Shown piece after piece: positions 47,299-58,554 of a stretch of 64,000 nucleotides of DNA. Numbering within the stretch: the stretch's first letter is position 1; the number at the start of each line of letters is the position of its first letter. The position numbers and the translations under genes were made by a program. The notes beneath the pieces are model-generated. The model was given only the letters and a program-made list of their open reading frames with translations. It made no database searches and had not been told where the DNA came from. The DNA lies in assembly GCA_003255025.1 (NCBI GenBank), contig QANY01008662.1, forward strand, positions 1,299,763-1,363,762, read 5' to 3'. The DNA is from Datisca glomerata. Its lineage: Eukaryota > Streptophyta > Magnoliopsida > Cucurbitales > Datiscaceae.

Positions 47299-48670
47299 CA
47301 GAACAATCATGAAACTATGCCTTCTACATTCTGAAGATTGAGTTCCTTATAATCAATATTTCTCTACTGCTAATGGCAGTTTATTCAAAGTTGAGTGGAT
47401 TACAAAGAGACGTATTGGTCTTCAATTTTTCCCAAAGTACATTATCTGGATTAAGTTGTTAGGCAGTGATCTTCCAGGCAAAGATATATTAATTGGTTTT
47501 TATGCTTTCTCACGCACCAAGAAACTCCATATTTTATCCACTATGATCCGGTATAAAAGTTTCTTCCGTGCTTATACCCCTGTTGCCAGTCTCCTCGAGC
47601 TCCAACAAGTTCCTCCTGCTTATACCTATCTCCGTGACCAGATTCTTCCTTACTGTGCTGATAGGCATGATCAGTTTTCCCATGTTTCCCCTTTATGAAA
47701 AAATCATGCATTCTTTATTCGTCTTCCGTTCAAACGTAATGAAGACCTCAATCATTCCAAGGCCACTCATCCTGGCATGAATTCCGATGATCTTGCGTTG
47801 GCCTGTGAAGAATGTGCTTCTCTTCTTCAGCAAGGGATTATTGAGCCCACAAAATCTGATTGGGCATGCCAGGCCTTTTATGTCGCAAAACGAGCTGAAC
47901 TTAACTGTGGGAAAAAAAGATTGGTGATAGACTACAAGCCTCTCAACTTGTTTCTCCAAGATGATAAGTTTCCTCTTCCCAAGCCCGATACTTTATCTGT
48001 CCATCTCAAACGGGCCAAGTTTGACCTTAAAGCTGGGTTTTGGCAGTTAGCCATTCATCCTGAGGACCGGTATAAGACTGATTTCTATATACCGAACGCC
48101 CAGTACTAGTGGACCGTCATGTCGTTTGGCCTGAAAGTCACACCCTCGCTTTTCCAAAAGGCCATGACCCAAATGTTTGAGCTCATTTCGCACAGTGTCT
48201 TGGTTTACATTGACGATATTTTGCTCTTCTCCAAAGATTCGCCTTCTCATCAACTATTATTATCCAAGTTTATTGATCTCATCAAACATTATGGGATTAT
48301 GCTCTCCGCCAACAAGGCCGAAATTGGTGCTACTCGTATTGCATTTATGGGTATGATCTTTGAAGATGGCAGATTCCAACCAGGTCCTCATATTGCCATT
48401 GAATTGGTCAAATTCCTAAATATTGATTTAACGGTCAAAGAAATCCAACAGTTCCTTAGCATCATTAATTATCTCAGAGATTTCATCCCTCATGTAAACA
48501 CCTACACCAGCCACTTATCCAAACTTCTCAAAATGAGTCTCTCATCTTGGGGCCCTGCCCAGACTAAGGCGATCCAAGCCCTTAAAGATCTTGCCCAAAA
48601 TTCTTATCCATTAAAGATTCCTGACACGAGATTGCGTACCCTACAGACGAATGCCAGTAATGACCATTAG
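47299..48670 (+). pseudogene. EPRV protease-RT linker and reverse transcriptase
   Basis: 47351-47697 is the protease-RT linker module (four copies in the locus, see 50254-51293). The RT spans 47777-48670: KRLVIDYKPLNLFLQ, KFDLKAGFWQLAI, VMSFGLKVTPSLFQKAM and VYIDDILLFSK, with the catalytic YIDD at 48206-48217 intact. A TAG at 48107-48109 interrupts the frame in the middle of the domain and frameshifts precede it, so no active enzyme is encoded. Confidence 0.85.
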
Positions 48671-49020
48671 TGGGCCATCCTCATTGAAGAAGATAAGGGC
48701 AAACTTTTTTATTGTGGGCTTGCTAGTGGACAATTTAAAGACTCTGAGAAGCATTATCATGCCACCTATAAGGAGATCCTATTAGTCAAAAAGGGGATTG
48801 AAAAATTCAGCTTTTATTTCAGCCTGTATGAATTTACTGTCGAGATGGACAACACGTCATTCCCAAATATGCTTGATCCAAAAGGGAAAATTCTTCCTGA
48901 TCAACAACTCCTTAGGTGGAAATACTAATTCTCATGCTATAAATTCTCAGTTCGTCATCTCAAAGTACATTAGAATACCATTGCTGATTATCTCTCTCGA
49001 CCTCAGAAAGACAACTCCTC
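48671..49020 (+). pseudogene. EPRV RNase H segment
   Basis: Directly follows RT. The plus strand shows the caulimovirid-type RNase H pieces (TNASNDH, then after a stop YCGLASGQFKDSEKHYH and YKEILLVKKGIEKF) and ends near IADYLSRPQ. Interrupted by stops and a frameshift. Confidence 0.75.
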
Positions 49021-49090
49021 TTTAGCCTTTCCTTCTTCTCAGACCCTCTTTATTCTTACTTTTTCTGATCCTCTAAACTCCAATCCCACT

Positions 49091-50053
49091 ATGCCGATCA
49101 ACATGCCTTCTACCATTTTCCCACTAGGTCCTAAACCTCATGGTTCAACTATGATCAACAATTTTACCACAAAAACTCTGTTTTACTGGCTGCATTTGTT
49201 ACTTGTAAAAATCCAAATACACTCTTTCCCAGACCATTTTGATATGGCCATCTCATATTCCACAATTCCTCTCATTAAAAGTGCCATACCAGAAAAACTC
49301 ATTTGGTATCTTTGGGCTCTTTCTGCCCTTCATTATTGTGCCATCAGATTTCCTCCATATCCTATTTACCAGTATATTTGTTATGCTGCTAATACACATA
49401 CACACCTTGTGACTCTTCTTCAACTTTTTGCTCCACTGCCATATTGGCGAAGCTAGCTTCACAAGATTCTCACCGAACACAACATATGGACAGCTCCTCA
49501 GAAACATAGACAGACTTTTTTCTGTTTCTACACTCTCCACCGTGAACAAGATCATTATGTTGATGAAACCCTGTATATGCGTAACTATGTTAATTTTTGG
49601 CAGTCCTCTCCCGCTTGGCCCAAATATGAAAAACGGTTCATGGATCAATTGGGTCGAACCTTAACACCTCTCAATGAATCCATCACCAACATGGACTATA
49701 ATGGTTTTCCCCTTGGGTCATTCCCTTCTAGCCCTCAAGCATCCTATGGAGCTTCCTCATCGACTTTACATAAGTACCAACATTCATTCATCTTCAGTGA
49801 TTTGTCTTCTCCTCACCTTCAGGATCCATATCCATTTGAGTCTCAAGATTCCTATCAGTTGGACACTCAATTTCAGCTTGACTGTTTTTCCCCTAAACTC
49901 AGCAAGCTTCCTGTTCCACCATCCGAACCAGATGACCATCACGATCTTGATGACTTCAGTTCCACATACTTCCAAGACCCACCGTATGATGAAGACTATG
50001 CCAACCTAGGGCCCCAAGATGGGGGACTCTTTTTTAGAAGTTTGGACAAATGA
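49091..50053 (+). pseudogene. EPRV region downstream of RNase H, function unknown
   Basis: The frame 49577-50053 is acidic and Pro/Ser-rich with no domain I recognise. 49253-49560 is duplicated at 53190-53530. Its place after RNase H suggests the virus's second ORF or polyprotein tail. Confidence 0.45.
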
Positions 50054-50253
50054 CTGGTGTTGGTGGCTACATGAGGGATGAAATCTCTGAGATAATTAAT
50101 GATGCCAAGGAACTGTTGGATTTATTTGACCGTTAAATTAGTATTTGAGAATTTGAACAATTCGATGGCAATATGAGAACATGTTTGGATATTGGCTCTT
50201 ACAGAACAGTCATGAAACTATGCCTTCTACCTTCTGAAGATGGGGTTTCTTAT

Positions 50254-51293
50254 AATCAATATTTCTCTACTGCTAATGGCAGTTTATTCAAAACTGAGTG
50301 GATTACGAGACATATTGGTCTTAAATTTTTCCCAAACTACATTCTCTGGATTAAGGTGTTAGGCAGTGATCTTCCAGGCAAAGATATATTAATTGGTTTT
50401 GATACTTTCTCCCACACCAAGAAACTCCATATTTTATCCATTGGGATCCAGTATAAAAGTTTCTTCCATGCTTATACCCGTGTTGCCAGTCTCTTAGAGC
50501 TCCAACAAGTTCCTCTTGCTTATACCTATCTCCGTGACCAGATTCTTCCTTACTATGTTGATAGGCATGACCAATTTTCCCATGCTTTCCCTCTCTGGAA
50601 TCAATATTTCTCTACTGCTAATGGCAGTTTATTCAAAATTGAGTGGATTACAAAAAGACATATTGGTCTTCAATTTTTCCCAAACTGCATTCTCTGGATT
50701 AATGTGTTAGCCAGTGATCTACCAGGCAAAGATATGTTAATTGGTTTTGATGTTTTCTCCCGCACCAAGAAACTTCAGATTTTATCCACTGGGATCCAGT
50801 ATAAAAGTTTCTTCCGTGCTTATACCCCTGCTGCCAGTCTCCTCGAGCTCCAACAAGTTCACCTACTTATACATATCTCCGTGACCAGATTCTTCCTTAC
50901 TGTGCTAATATGCATGACAAGTTTTCCTATGCTTTCCCTCTCTAGAATTAATATTTTTCTACTGTTAATGGCAGTTTATTCAAAATTGAGTGAATTACAA
51001 AGAGACGTATTGGTCTTCAATTTTTTCCAAACTGCATTCTCTGGATTAAGGTGTTAGGCAGTGATTCGCCAGGCAAAGATATATTAATTGATTTTGAAGT
51101 TTTCTCCCGCACCAAGAAACTCCAGATTTTAACCACTAGGATCCAGTATAAAAGTTTCTTTCGTGCTTACACCCCTGTTGCCAGTCTCCTCGAGCTCCAA
51201 CAAGTTCTTCCTACTTATACCTATCTCTCTGACCAGATTCTTCCTTACTGTGCTAATAGGCATGACCAGTTTTCCCATGCTTTCCCTCTTTGG
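50254..51293 (+). repeat. three tandem copies of the EPRV protease-RT linker
   Basis: Units begin at 50254, 50599 and 50946 (periods 345 and 347 bp), each starting AATCAATATTTCTC or a near variant and containing AGTGATCTTCCAGGCAAAGA or a variant. A fourth, separated copy is at 47351-47697. The first two units are fused in one open frame (from 50173); the third is in another frame. Confidence 0.88.
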
Positions 51294-51520
51294 AAAAATC
51301 CCGCATTCTTATCCATATCCATTTAAGTCTTCTGTTCAAACGTAATGAAGACCTCAATCCTACCAAGGCCGCTCATCCTGGCATGAATGTCGATGATCTT
51401 ATCCATATCCATTTAAGTCTCAAGATCCCTATCAGCTGGACACCCAATTCCAGCCTGACTGTTTTTCCCCGAACTCAGCCAGCTTCTTGTTCCACCATCC
51501 GAACCATCCTAAATAGGCTC
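51294..51520 (+). repeat. patchwork of short EPRV pieces
   Basis: Contains a short RT-start piece (near 51340-51400, matching 47728-47795) and a copy of about 49830-49930, then passes through a short stretch also found near 45715 before the strand switches at about 51535. Confidence 0.7.
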
Positions 51521-52300
51521 ATCACAGTCTTCTCTTTGGGAGGGTCATGAAAGACCCCAAGAGATCCCAAGCAAAGGATGGGAGTAGTATTATCCGATGT
51601 GTCAAAGTCTGAGGAGGTGGCGAACTCAGACGAACAGTTGGCCGCATCGGAGGAGTATGGTAAGACATATTGAGTGTCCTCATTGCGGTTAGCTTGTTCT
51701 TCCACATCAGATTCAATATATTCATCGTCTCGGAGGAGAAGTACTGTTTGTAGATGTTGCAGCATATGAATATCTCTTTTGATTTTATGAGGACAACTTT
51801 TTACAAAATGTCCTTTTTGACCACAGATGTAGCATTTATCTTACTTGCGGAAGGAAGGATGCACTTTCTTAAAATACCGAAGAAAAGGCTTGGTATGAGA
51901 GTAACGCCAGAAACCCTTTTTACGAATGGAAAATGGTGGGTCTTTTCCCGTTTGTCCCGTCTGTGATCATTGGAACATGAACAATCCTTTTAGGCATGAC
52001 ATTTGAGCTTGAGATAGGATTTGGTACATGCTGATCGAAGTTTGGATTCCCCTTTGAGCATCCCCTTAAGAAACTTTGGTTGTTTACATAGTTTATCAAG
52101 GGTGGCCAATGAAAACTGATAGATCTCACCAGAAAACACAAGTCTAGAAGAAGAAGGCTCTGCTGTGCCAGGTCTTGTAAAGATGGTCTTAATGGTCCTG
52201 TCGGGGAGAAGATTCACCTGAGGAGGGGCAGAAGTATGAACATCGCGTTGGATGACATGAAATTGGCATTCATAGTTATTGATCCATTCGAGAGGCATCA
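51475..52300 (-). pseudogene. EPRV capsid/zinc-knuckle segment, copy 2
   Basis: Minus-strand counterpart of 46643-47200 plus part of 45900-46053. Relative to the other copy, the middle capsid region is missing: sequence matching 46053-45890 runs almost directly into sequence matching 46625 onward. Frames are broken. Confidence 0.75.
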
Positions 52301-52337
52301 GTTGCGTGAATTCAGCTTTAGAGATATGTCGAGGGAT

Positions 52338-53105
52338 CTAGATGATAGAAGTATCATCTGCCCAGTCAGAGACAGCAAAAAGGGCATATTCAGTAGAATG
52401 TGAAAAATGGAGATCAAACGAGTGATTTTGGAGGTGAAAAATGATCTGATGATGCAGGGTGGCCATGAAGGCCCTAGAGTCTTGTTCTGCGCTTACAATC
52501 TGAACTTGAACTTTCAATCTCTGAGACAAAGTCGGGTCTGAAAGTTTAATATTAAAGACCGGGGTAATGGTGAGAATGATAGTGCCATTACTGAGGGTGG
52601 CGAGAATGGAGCCAATCAACGCATTACTGTAGGATGTGAAGGTGGTGTCTAGGAGAGCAATACGAGCAGTAGTGGCAATCCCTTTTCTACCATGAAGGGT
52701 CAAGGCAAGACGGACAGCACTAACATGGAGGTGTGTGTAGCCATATGTTTGCCAACCATTAAGCCGCTCTTGAGGGATCTCAAGAGTGACATATTATTCT
52801 GCGGTGGTGGCTTGGAGACCACAGTGGTCTAATTTTGTGGTTTTCACAATTTCCTTCACATGAGGTTTGTGAGTAGATATCAAAGTTCTGATACTACGAA
52901 GGACTCGGTTTGATCGATGATAAAGGCTGTAAGGACTGAGAAGTGGTAATTTTGTTTTCTGAATTGTGACATCTTCAGGGAGATGATGGATATCAATCAG
53001 GTTCTCGATCTTATGTGCGATAGTTCAATGAACAGAAAGGGGAAGACCTTGAGGAGAGAAGGAGGAGGAAAGGCGAACAGGTTCAAGGCTGGTGGAGTCA
53101 CTCAT
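52338..53105 (-). pseudogene. EPRV movement protein segment, copy 2
   Basis: Second copy of the movement-protein core (IALLDTTFTSYSNALIG), here with upstream sequence to an ATG at 53105 (MSDSTSLEPVRLSSSF). A primer-site-like motif lies upstream. Stops interrupt the frame. Confidence 0.78.
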
Positions 53106-53169
53106 TTTCTGGGGTTTCTCCTTACTGGCCTATTGCTTATATATAGATTACCACGGGCTGTAAAAGGAT

Positions 53170-53182
53170 GGCTTTGATACTA
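53170..53182 (-). other. tRNA-Met primer-binding-site-like motif of the EPRV
   Basis: Minus-strand TAGTATCAAAGCC matches 11 of 13 bases of the tRNA-Met-complementary TGGTATCAGAGCC used by caulimovirids to prime minus-strand DNA synthesis. It is placed as expected, a short way upstream of the polyprotein start. Confidence 0.5.
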
Positions 53183-53189
53183 CTGGCCT

Positions 53190-53540
53190 ATACTAAGCGC
53201 CTTCTCTCATTGAAGGTGTCATACCAGAAGAACTCATTTGGTATCTTTGGGCTCTTTCTGCCCTTCATTATTGTGCCATCGGATTTCCTCTATATCCTAT
53301 TTACCAGTATATTTGTGATGCTACTAATACCCATACGCATCTCGTGACTCTTCTTCAACTTTTTACTCCACTGCCATACTGGCGAAGCCAGCTTCACAAG
53401 ATTCTCACCGAACACAATATATGGACAGTTCCTCGAAAACAGAGACAAGACTTTTTTCTGTTTCTATACTCTCCACTGTGAATAAGATCATTATATTGAT
53501 GGAACTTGTATATATGTAACTATGCTAATTTCTGATTTTT
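53190..53540 (+). repeat. EPRV duplicate of 49253-49560
   Basis: Direct repeat of the region downstream of RNase H (shared TTTGGTATCTTTGGGCTCTT and GGCGAAGC.AGCTTCACAAG). Marks the right end of the virus locus. Confidence 0.85.
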
Positions 53541-53819
53541 CTGGCAAACTGGGTAGTTTGGTGACAATGTCACAATGCTTAGTGAATCAGAGTGTTGAGG
53601 TTGATTTTGGTCCGGCCCAAAAGAATCTCTGAGCAACTTCATCATCCTGATGGAGGAATGAACATTCTTTTCTCTTTTACGTTTATCATGTTGGTCTATT
53701 TAGAAATCCATGAACAAATTTGTATTTAAAAGGAAGAGGGTTGATCATGTTTTGACCGTGTTATGTGCTTCTAAACCAAACTTTAGGTTTTTTTGGCTGC
53801 AAGTAACAAGACTCAGACT

Positions 53820-54110
53820 GATATTAGTGTGAGGAATCAAGGTCGCTGGCTCCTAAGCAGGGTGTTGTTAAAATCAATAGTTATGCTTCCTTTGATGCAG
53901 TGAGAGGTGTATCTAAGCTGAGAGTTGAAGCTAGAAATTTTGAGGGTGAAGTTTTATCTATAGTCGCTAGAACAACGGCTGCAAATCAGTTGCTTTGGGG
54001 GATTTGATTGCTATTGATTAAGTCCTTAATTCTGCTGTAAGAGGAGTTTGGAGTTCTTTCATTGTTGAATTGATGCCGAGAATGTTATAAACTGGCCGCA
54101 CCATAAACCT
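53820..54110 (+). pseudogene. LINE RNase H remnant
   Basis: Reads KQGVVKINSYASFDAVRGVSK and EARNFEGEVLSIVA, the start of the plant LINE-type RNase H domain. Later frames are broken. A small relic beside the virus locus. Confidence 0.6.
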
Positions 54111-54508
54111 TGATTAGATTGGAGGTTATAAAACATTGTTTGATCTTAAAGAGAATGCTGTAAGAGGTAGGAGAAGGTTTCATAGACTGGATTCTGTTTT
54201 TTCCTCAAATAAAATCTGGTTTGTTAAAAAAAATTATTAATCATTCATAAATTAATGTTTTATCACTCAATTTTATATTTAACATATGAATTATCTTTGT
54301 AAATTAAAATTTGGAAATCTTGATTAACATTAAAAAACACTTAACAAGAGTTTTTAAAAAGAAAAGAAGATACCATTCAATGATGAGTCCAAGTTAACTC
54401 ACTAAAACTTGCAACAATCAGCAAGAAGAAGAGCATACAATAGTAATCATTCTATATTACTTTCATTAATCACATATCATCATCTCAGCAATCATTAAAA
54501 ACTGAGTT
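54111..54508. other. gene-free; chlorophyllase 3' side
   Basis: AT-rich; the right part is probably the chlorophyllase 3' UTR. Confidence 0.6.
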
Positions 54509-56537
54509 TCACTGAAGAAACTCTGCAGTTTGAAGCTCCACAGGAAAAGCCAAATGCCCATTTCTTATAGCACTAAGATCACCATCTTTACCATCCAAAT
54601 AAGCTCTCAAGAAAGCAACAATAACCCCACCAATAAACCTCCTCATGGGCTCTCTTGACTCCCCATTTTTACACAAACAATAAGTAGCTTTCCCTCTAAT
54701 TCCCTTTGTCTCATCATCAAGCATATCAAGATGCCCATAATCTTTAACGACAAAATAGTAAGCAGGGCTTTGACATTCCCTAAAGAAATCCTCATGGTTA
54801 ACACCTTTAGGAGCACAAGGAGGGAATAAAGGGTTCCTTTTTACCTCCCCCAAGCTGGACCCGATAACCATTGTAGCCATATCAAGATTGAATGAATGAG
54901 GAACATAAGTAAGGACTGGTGGAGGGGTTTGCTTACCTTTGTCCATTCCATCAACTGGGTCAATGCCAATTAAGGCTGAAAACTTCAAGGTGGTGGTTTC
55001 CTTTCTAAGAGCTAGTGCAAATGAGGTCTTGCCCCCCCGGCTATGGCCAGATAGTGCTATCTTATTTAGATTTGGCTGAACATGAGAAGGGAGGAAGGAT
55101 TGGAGGCCTATGGGTAGCCAGTTTGTTATTGCTGCTGCAGATGTAATTTCTTCGATAGAATCTGCTCCAGCCACCTCATATAACTGTTCACAGCAAAATA
55201 AGCTAACTATTACATTAGTTTTAGTTTCGATTTCTTCACATTCTCTACCTATTTAGTTAATGTTCCTGAGCATTTAGAAGTGTCAAATGTGCAAATAATG
55301 GGGGAAAAGGAAGAACATAGGCTGGATTTCTAGACATATAGTTACCATGATAGGAACAAAAGATGTAACACAAGTAAATTTAAAGAGTTCGAAAGTTTGT
55401 TTTCGTGGCCAATTTAGTATCTGAACTTACAAATCATTAGTAATGAACTCAGTTTTTAATATCCGTTATATTGACCTTATCCACGTGACCTGCACATAGT
55501 TTGCTTATACAAAGTTACGTTAATTTCTCACTCAGAGTAATAAATCCAAAGTTTTATCCTTGTTCCTCACATAAACAGTTAAGGAAAGTTGACGATGAAT
55601 GTGTTAATTATTAACGATTTGTAAGTTTAGCGAACAAACAGCAATAACAAAAACTTAAGCAGTAGAAAATATATTAGACCCAAAAAATCTAAATAAAGAG
55701 CATGGACTTCAAAGTGTGGAAACAAAATGGAAGATTGAAATTCTACCATTTTGTCCTCTTTCATATCACAGAATGAGATAAGCAACAAAATTGTCATGAT
55801 TGAGCTATAGAAAATGAAAGGTGAATGGCTCCATTCAAGATAGCTCCCCTGTTTTAGACAATCATGCCATATGACGTGGCGCAGTGCATTTCATTAAAAA
55901 TTGAAGACTCTGGGATGAGATATTTTGAGCATAGTTCCTTGCAGACTAAGGCAATTAGAGATAGAGACACAGAAGGTTGTAGATGACATGACATGAAAGC
56001 AACCGAAAATTAATTCAGTAAATTAAAAGTTAGTGTATCGTGCAATTGCTATGAAATCAAAAACTCCATTAAAGCTATTGTTAACAGAATGGAAAGAACA
56101 CCTTAGGGAAGTGTTGAATTTCATAGAAATTGAGAGTTCATTTGGGTCATCTCAAATGAAAACAAATAAAATAGATGAGGACATTTCGAGTCCAACTTAC
56201 TAAAACCAGAAGATGAGAGAGAGAGAGAGGGAGAGAGAGAGACCTGAGGGGCGATGACAATGAAGCCATGAGAAGCGATGTGGAGCAAAAGCTGGGAGTA
56301 GAAAGAGTTAGAAAGAAGATAACCATGGAGTAATAGGAGGAGAGGGAATTGTCCTGCGTCTGAAGGCATAGCAACCAAGAGGGGCTTCGGAGGTGTAACA
56401 GAATTAGAAAGAGAAGACCCATTTCTGCATTTCTTCTCTGTCTCTATTTTTTTAAGAACAGTCGTGTATTTTCCTATCTCAAACACATTTTTTCTGCTGC
56501 TAGTAGTAGCAGCAGAAGTTGAAGCGGGGGAAGACAT
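54509..56537 (-). CDS. CLH2: chlorophyllase 2, 2 exons
   Basis: Serine hydrolase that removes phytol from chlorophyll to give chlorophyllide. Its link to senescence is debated, and a defence-related role on tissue damage has been proposed for CLH1. Exons 56244-56537 and 54509-55183 on minus join in phase 0 (APQ|LYEV), giving 322 residues, close to known CLH2 proteins. The lipase box GHSRGG places the nucleophile at Ser146. IGIDPVDG (Asp173 or Asp176) and KDYGHLDMLDD (His249) supply the other triad positions. FPLLLLLHGYLL is the strand before the oxyanion hole. The ATG at 56537 is the first in frame; upstream GTG is not used. The intron is about 1.06 kb and starts in a (GA)n-rich stretch. No lesion is seen. 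Confidence 0.95.
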
Positions 56538-56825
56538 GGCCTGCACTGCTGATTCTATCTTCTATACCCTCCGCTCGTTACCATTTAACTACTCCCTCTT
56601 TCTCTCTCTCCCTCTCACTTGAAATTGAAATGGACATAAGCCGAAGGCCCACCCAATGTGGGAGTTCTACATTATGAAGCACGTATCTTATACTTTGGGC
56701 TCATCAATTTGACATGGCCCTTATTTTTTTGGGTATGAAAAATTTTCTATCAATAAATAATAAAAATAATAATTTGAAGAGAGAATAAATATATCATCAT
56801 TTACGTGAAAAATTCTTAAAAAGTA
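56538..56825. other. chlorophyllase 5' flank
   Basis: Should hold the CLH2 leader and promoter; bounded by the LTR-like element at 56826. Confidence 0.5.
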
Positions 56826-57389
56826 AAAAAATCACAGGAAGATTATTGATATTCACTTGTGTCAAGGATTTTACACACTTGTTGATAAGAGAAGAGGAGA
56901 AAGTGAGTGCCTTTAGTTAAGGTTTACTTAGATCTCTCTCTCGCCTCTTTTATTTTTTTACATGAGGATGTACTTATAGGCCTTACAATTATAATAAAAA
57001 GAGGATGATCACATCTCATGTGCTTTCGACTGATGGGATTGCTTCCAAGCATGGGGGTCATTTACTTTGCTCATTCTTTTTACCTGTTTTGTCTTCAGCC
57101 ACTTGATGGTTCCTCGTTGTTCGAGACAATCAATCACAACCCATTGATTGTCAGTCTGAACCTTCATTTTCGTTGATGTTCTATCATGTCCAAGTGGTAA
57201 TGATTCTCTCGAGATGTCAGTTCCAGTAATGGAAGCGATGATTTCCCGTTCTTGAGATGTCGATTCCCGTTCTGACGAGGTCTCGTGCTTCAGCGTTCTT
57301 TGTCGTTCTGACGAGGTCTCCTACTTCAGCATTCTTTCTACACACGTGTCTTGGGTGATTTTTTCATGTTCATATGCCCCATATTACAC
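56826..57389 (+). repeat. left LTR-like repeat
   Basis: Direct partner of 59942-60523; the outer boundaries are approximate. Confidence 0.75.
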
Positions 57390-58176
57390 TCAATAAGTTT
57401 CACACATTGAGGTGTAATGGTTTGTAATTTCTTATTATGTCGTTAAGTCTGCCCATTTCTGTTCTCACGTGCTTTGCATTTATCGGGCGTTTGTCGACTA
57501 ACTTTTTTGCCAGCTCGTTGTTGATGATGATTACTTTCCCTTAATTCGCTGTACTGTCTTTCCGTTTTTTTTACTACGGGTTTATTGGTAGAGATTCTCC
57601 CGTTTTCTTATTTTCTTTTTCTGTTTTCTATTTTTTCCTTCATTTTCTCGCTTCTTTTTCCTTTACTCCTAGCCGTCTTTCGCTCAGCTTCGTTCTTTAG
57701 TTCTTCTTTTCTGCCCTTCTTTACTTAGCTATTCTTTTCTCACCCTTTCTTTACTGAGCTGAAGGTCTTTCCTCAACTTTTTTTTTTCTATTCAGAAATT
57801 ATTTTCTCAACTTCTTTTCTTTTATATTCTGAAGATTTAACCTTTCTTCAGACATTTTTTCCTTTCTGAACACATTTCCTTTTCCGCTCTTCAGCTTTTC
57901 CCATTCTGAAGACATTTCCTTTCCCGTTCTGAGGACATTTTATTTTCCGTCCTCGAGCTTTTCTTTTCTACCTTTCTTTACTCGGCTCTTCTTTTCTCAG
58001 CCTTTCTTTACTGAAGCTTTCCTCAGCTTTTTTATATTTTGAACTTCTTTCCTCAACTTCTTTTCTTTTCTGTTTTGAAATTCTTTCCTCAACTTCTTTT
58101 CTTTTCTTTTTGAGTTGTCCATTCTCTTTCATCTGTTCTCATCTTTATCCATCCCGACTTGTGTTTCACTTACTTT

Positions 58177-58554
58177 TGAGAGTATGATTTATGAATTGTC
58201 TCTCCCAAAGACTTTCGTTCTTAGTTCCTTTTGAGAGTAAAACTTATGAATTGCCCTCCCAAGAACTTACGCCATTCGTTCCTTCTTAGAGTAGGACTTA
58301 TGAATTACCCCTCCTAAGTACTTACACCCTAGTTCCTTCTAAGAGTAGGACTTTTCAATTGCCTCTCCCAAGGACCTACGCTCTTAGTTCCTTTTGAGAG
58401 TATGACTTAAAAATTACCCCTCCTACAAACTTTTCGTTCATTCTGAGAGTAGGACTTATGAATTTCCCCTCCCAAGGACTTACGCCTTTCGTTCCTTGTG
58501 AGAGTAAGATTTATGAATTACCCCTCCCAAGGACTTACGCTCATAGTTCTATTA
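58177..58554 (+). repeat. 55-bp tandem repeat, about seven units
   Basis: Units start near 58177, 58233, 58288, 58342, 58396, 58441 and 58500, each with GAGAGTAGGACTTATGAATT or a variant, followed by CCCCTCCCAAGGACTTACGC or a variant. No open frame runs through it. Confidence 0.85.

Larger units (their letters stand above)
44050..53540. mobile_element. scrambled endogenous pararetrovirus (Caulimoviridae, florendovirus/petuvirus-like)
   Basis: A mosaic of plant pararetrovirus pieces. Movement-protein and capsid segments lie on the minus strand (53105-51475 and 46602-44050). Zinc-knuckle, protease, reverse transcriptase and RNase H lie on the plus strand (46643-49020), followed by downstream sequence and a tandem triplication. 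No integrase is present, and the movement protein plus RT-RNase H organisation identifies a caulimovirid rather than an LTR retrotransposon. Several blocks occur twice, in direct or inverted orientation, so the locus arose from more than one copy or from rearranged concatemers. Stops, frameshifts and lost key residues in every module show it is not functional. Confidence 0.88.

Noticed and set aside
44050..53540. Reading the 44-53.5 kb locus as an LTR retrotransposon
   Set aside because: No LTR pair or integrase; a 30K movement protein and caulimovirid-type RT-RNase H identify a pararetrovirus.
56538..56546. Upstream start for chlorophyllase at 56546
   Set aside because: The codon is GTG; the first ATG in frame is at 56537.
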